From the NCBI RefSeq assembly GCF_006149005.1, contig NZ_VBSL01000002.1, forward strand, positions 485,466 through 549,465: a DNA stretch of 64,000 nucleotides. The letters are read 5' to 3'. Positions 62,243 to 64,000 of the stretch are shown one piece after another. Position numbers and translations under genes: made by a program. This DNA comes from Larkinella sp. C7. Its GTDB lineage: Bacteria; Bacteroidota; Bacteroidia; Cytophagales; Spirosomataceae. The notes beneath the pieces were generated by a model. It did no database searches, was not told where the DNA came from, and saw nothing but the letters and a program-made list of their open reading frames with translations. Within the stretch, counting starts at the first letter, position 1. Each line of letters opens with the position of its first letter.

Positions 62243-64000
62243 TTAATCGAATAATAACCAATGAACCCCAAAGGAAAAAGACCGGTTGATGGTCCGAAAA
62301 TACGGTGCGCTGTAATACGTCTGGTCGAACAGACCCTGGTTGGCGTGGGCCATTTTCAGAAAAAGCCGCACCCGGTTGATCCGCAAGTTGGCATACGGTT
62401 CGGCCATGATATAATCGCCCAGTTTGGTTTCGTTCTGCAAATGATACTGCTGGGTGAGTGGCATATACTGGTCGGCAAAATACGCGGACTTGTAATGAAA
62501 CTGAACCCCCGCCAGCACATACAATTTCTTGAATAACAAAAAGTTGTATTCAAACCGGGCATTCGCCAGCAAAGTCGGTATGCGCAGCACGTCATCGTTC
62601 GACACCAGCGTGTAGTAGCCCTGCCCTGCCATCGTAAATTTGCCCGCCCGGAACTGCCAGCCCAAACTGGTTTGTAAAATGCTGAACGCATCCGAAAGCT
62701 GTTGCGGAACCGCTGCCGTGTCGAAATAAATATAATTTGTCAGCAGATAATAATCCATACCAGGGCTCAGAATCAGTTTTCCCAGCTTCAGATTCAATTG
62801 TCCATAGGCATGTTGCGTGCCCCGCAAATTGAACTGGGTTGCTAATCTTCCTTCATGGTCCCACTGGTAGATATTGCTCGTATACCGGTTTTGGATCAGC
62901 GTTGGGGAGGCAAAGACACTTTCGTATCCGGCCGTCAGCAGGCGGCTTTCCAGACGCCCCTGAAGCCGGAAGTCGCGGCCTAACAAATACTCCACTTCGG
63001 CCGTCACCCGTGTCAGGCTGTCCGGAAAATAGTAGCCCAGCCAACCGCCGACAAACGTTTCGAGCCGATTGCTTTTATAGCTCGAATCCGGCACCAGCCG
63101 CCCGATGTTGAAGCGGTTCTCCAGGCTGTAATAACGGTTTCGGAGCCAGGCACGGTAGTTGAAAGCCGATCCGCGCGCCGAAAACTGGCCTTTGATGCCA
63201 ATCTGGTTCTCAATCAGCCGAAACAGTGTGGTTTGCCGGGTCTCCAGGTTGTCGAAATAATAGCGCGGATAAAAAGGTTTCCGGGACAGATTTGACGAGT
63301 CGGGAGGCAACAAATTGTCGGTTATGTCCGTGTCGGTAAACCGGTAGCTTTGGGCACGGAAGTCAACGATGTTATAAAGCTGAAAAGCCGTATCCAGAAC
63401 ATACTGGTGATACAGATGGAGGTCGTTGCGGATTTCGCGGGAGTTGGCCGTCGACAAAACCGGCCTCAGTTCCAGGTCTGGATTGGCAGCATTGGACGTA
63501 CCCGATTCCGGTTCAATCACACCACCCTGATCGAGCGAGCGGTGGTTGAGGTTGTTGTAATGCGCCAGCAAGGTATACTTGCCGTTTTTGGACCGGTAAT
63601 TGGAATGCACGACAAAATTCCAGTTTTCGGCCAGGCGCTGGGTGCCGGACGAAACGGCGGTGGTCCCCCCAAATTGTACGTCCGACGTCATGCGCTGGAG
63701 ATTGAATCCGAGGTTCCAGCGTTCGCTGATGTTTTGCGTAAAGTCGAAATTGACGATGTTCTGCCCACGTCCTCCCAACACCAGATACATGTTCGTGTAA
63801 GGCGATCGCGTGTCGAAATACCGGACGTTCTGGGTCTGATACCCGTACAATCCGTAGGCGCTCAGGCCGGTTTGGGAGCCAATGACGGGTGTCTGGTAAA
63901 AAACCGGTCGCAGGGCCGTCCCCAGATTGCCCAAATCCGTGTAAAGGTTGTTGTACCGATTGACGTAGTTGGTCTGTTGAATGCCTTCCAGCGTGGTATC
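62243..64000 (-). CDS. putative outer-membrane porin, 5' end beyond the window
   Basis: The open frame reaches the window edge without a start; a TTG-based start at 63934 lies inside it, and 22 more codons upstream are open (DTTLEGIQQTNYVNRYNNLY). The visible 585 residues are beta-strand rich, with aromatic-girdle repeats such as RYFDTRSPYTNMYLVLGGRG, NFDFTQNISERWNLGFNLQR and the end FSFGVHWLLFD, typical of the putative porin family in Cytophagales. The N-terminus with any signal peptide is missing. It forms a barrel in the outer membrane; the solute is unknown. Confidence 0.85.
   Translation of the reverse strand, partial: DTTLEGIQQTNYVNRYNNLYTDLGNLGTALRPVFYQTPVIGSQTGLSAYGLYGYQTQNVRYFDTRSPYTNMYLVLGGRGQNIVNFDFTQNISERWNLGFNLQRMTSDVQFGGTTAVSSGTQRLAENWNFVVHSNYRSKNGKYTLLAHYNNLNHRSLDQGGVIEPESGTSNAANPDLELRPVLSTANSREIRNDLHLYHQYVLDTAFQLYNIVDFRAQSYRFTDTDITDNLLPPDSSNLSRKPFYPRYYFDNLETRQTTLFRLIENQIGIKGQFSARGSAFNYRAWLRNRYYSLENRFNIGRLVPDSSYKSNRLETFVGGWLGYYFPDSLTRVTAEVEYLLGRDFRLQGRLESRLLTAGYESVFASPTLIQNRYTSNIYQWDHEGRLATQFNLRGTQHAYGQLNLKLGKLILSPGMDYYLLTNYIYFDTAAVPQQLSDAFSILQTSLGWQFRAGKFTMAGQGYYTLVSNDDVLRIPTLLANARFEYNFLLFKKLYVLAGVQFHYKSAYFADQYMPLTQQYHLQNETKLGDYIMAEPYANLRINRVRLFLKMAHANQGLFDQTYYSAPYFRTINRSFSFGVHWLLFD

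Noticed and set aside
1-64000. tRNA, rRNA, CRISPR array, prophage, insertion sequence or integrase
   Set aside because: I saw no cloverleaf-like sequence with a proper T-arm, no regular spacer-repeat arrays, and no transposase or integrase frame. By-eye reading can miss a tRNA, so a covariance search would settle it.

Overview
This window looks like a chromosomal segment from a member of the Bacteroidota, most likely a cytophagal lineage such as Spirosomaceae (inference). The grounds are a SusC/SusD pair with an ECF sigma factor and a FecR anti-sigma factor, a malic enzyme fused to a phosphotransacetylase, many lipoproteins, PadR/FtsX pairs, no convincing Shine-Dalgarno sites, and -7 promoter boxes resembling TAnnTTTG. 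I see no rRNA, tRNA, CRISPR array, prophage or insertion sequence. The last gene runs off the right edge.

Layout. 1-6.0 kb: an MFS transporter, a tiny membrane protein, the malic enzyme-PTA fusion, a DUF4385 protein, and an ECF sigma factor paired with a four-helix membrane protein. 6.3-13 kb: a TonB-type outer-membrane barrel protein, a ROK sugar kinase, a methyltransferase, a TetR regulator and an exported amidohydrolase. 13-24 kb (minus strand): one locus reading sigma factor, FecR, SusC, SusD, glycerophosphodiesterase, sulfatase, sulfatase; this is a nutrient-uptake locus for a sulfated and possibly phosphodiester-containing substrate, without glycoside hydrolases. 24-32 kb: an intradiol dioxygenase lipoprotein with a pirin-like protein, thioredoxin, an ECF sigma factor, serine acetyltransferase, a PQQ-type sugar dehydrogenase, a DNA-repair methyltransferase, a lipoprotein hydrolase, a threonine dehydratase and a lone receiver-domain protein. 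32.4-40.8 kb: a metal-efflux island (response regulator, histidine kinase, TolC, adaptor, CzcA-type pump, all minus strand). 41-48 kb: Tat-exported TIM-barrel isomerases, a hydrolase, a second PQQ-type dehydrogenase, an SDR and an aldo/keto reductase. 48-64 kb: a PadR/FtsX pair, a subtilase, a second RND pump with its adaptor, a DUF1801 protein, an AddB-like nuclease, MiaE, a DUF1835 protein and a partial porin.

Two signals are not explained by ordinary annotation. First, the metal-efflux island carries three arrays of a TTAGAA-like hexamer repeated at exactly 11-bp steps (38630-38690, 32670-32719, 32940-32978). In each, the last box lies exactly 11 nt from a -7-like element on the minus strand. 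One array precedes the efflux operon, one precedes a 56-residue protein missed by length-limited gene calling, and one precedes a short stretch with no good ORF that ends in a terminator. This looks like the regulon of the neighbouring OmpR/PhoB-type regulator. Second, at least ten gene ends carry long near-perfect inverted repeats built from a few shared low-complexity words, some of them repeated exactly at separate sites.
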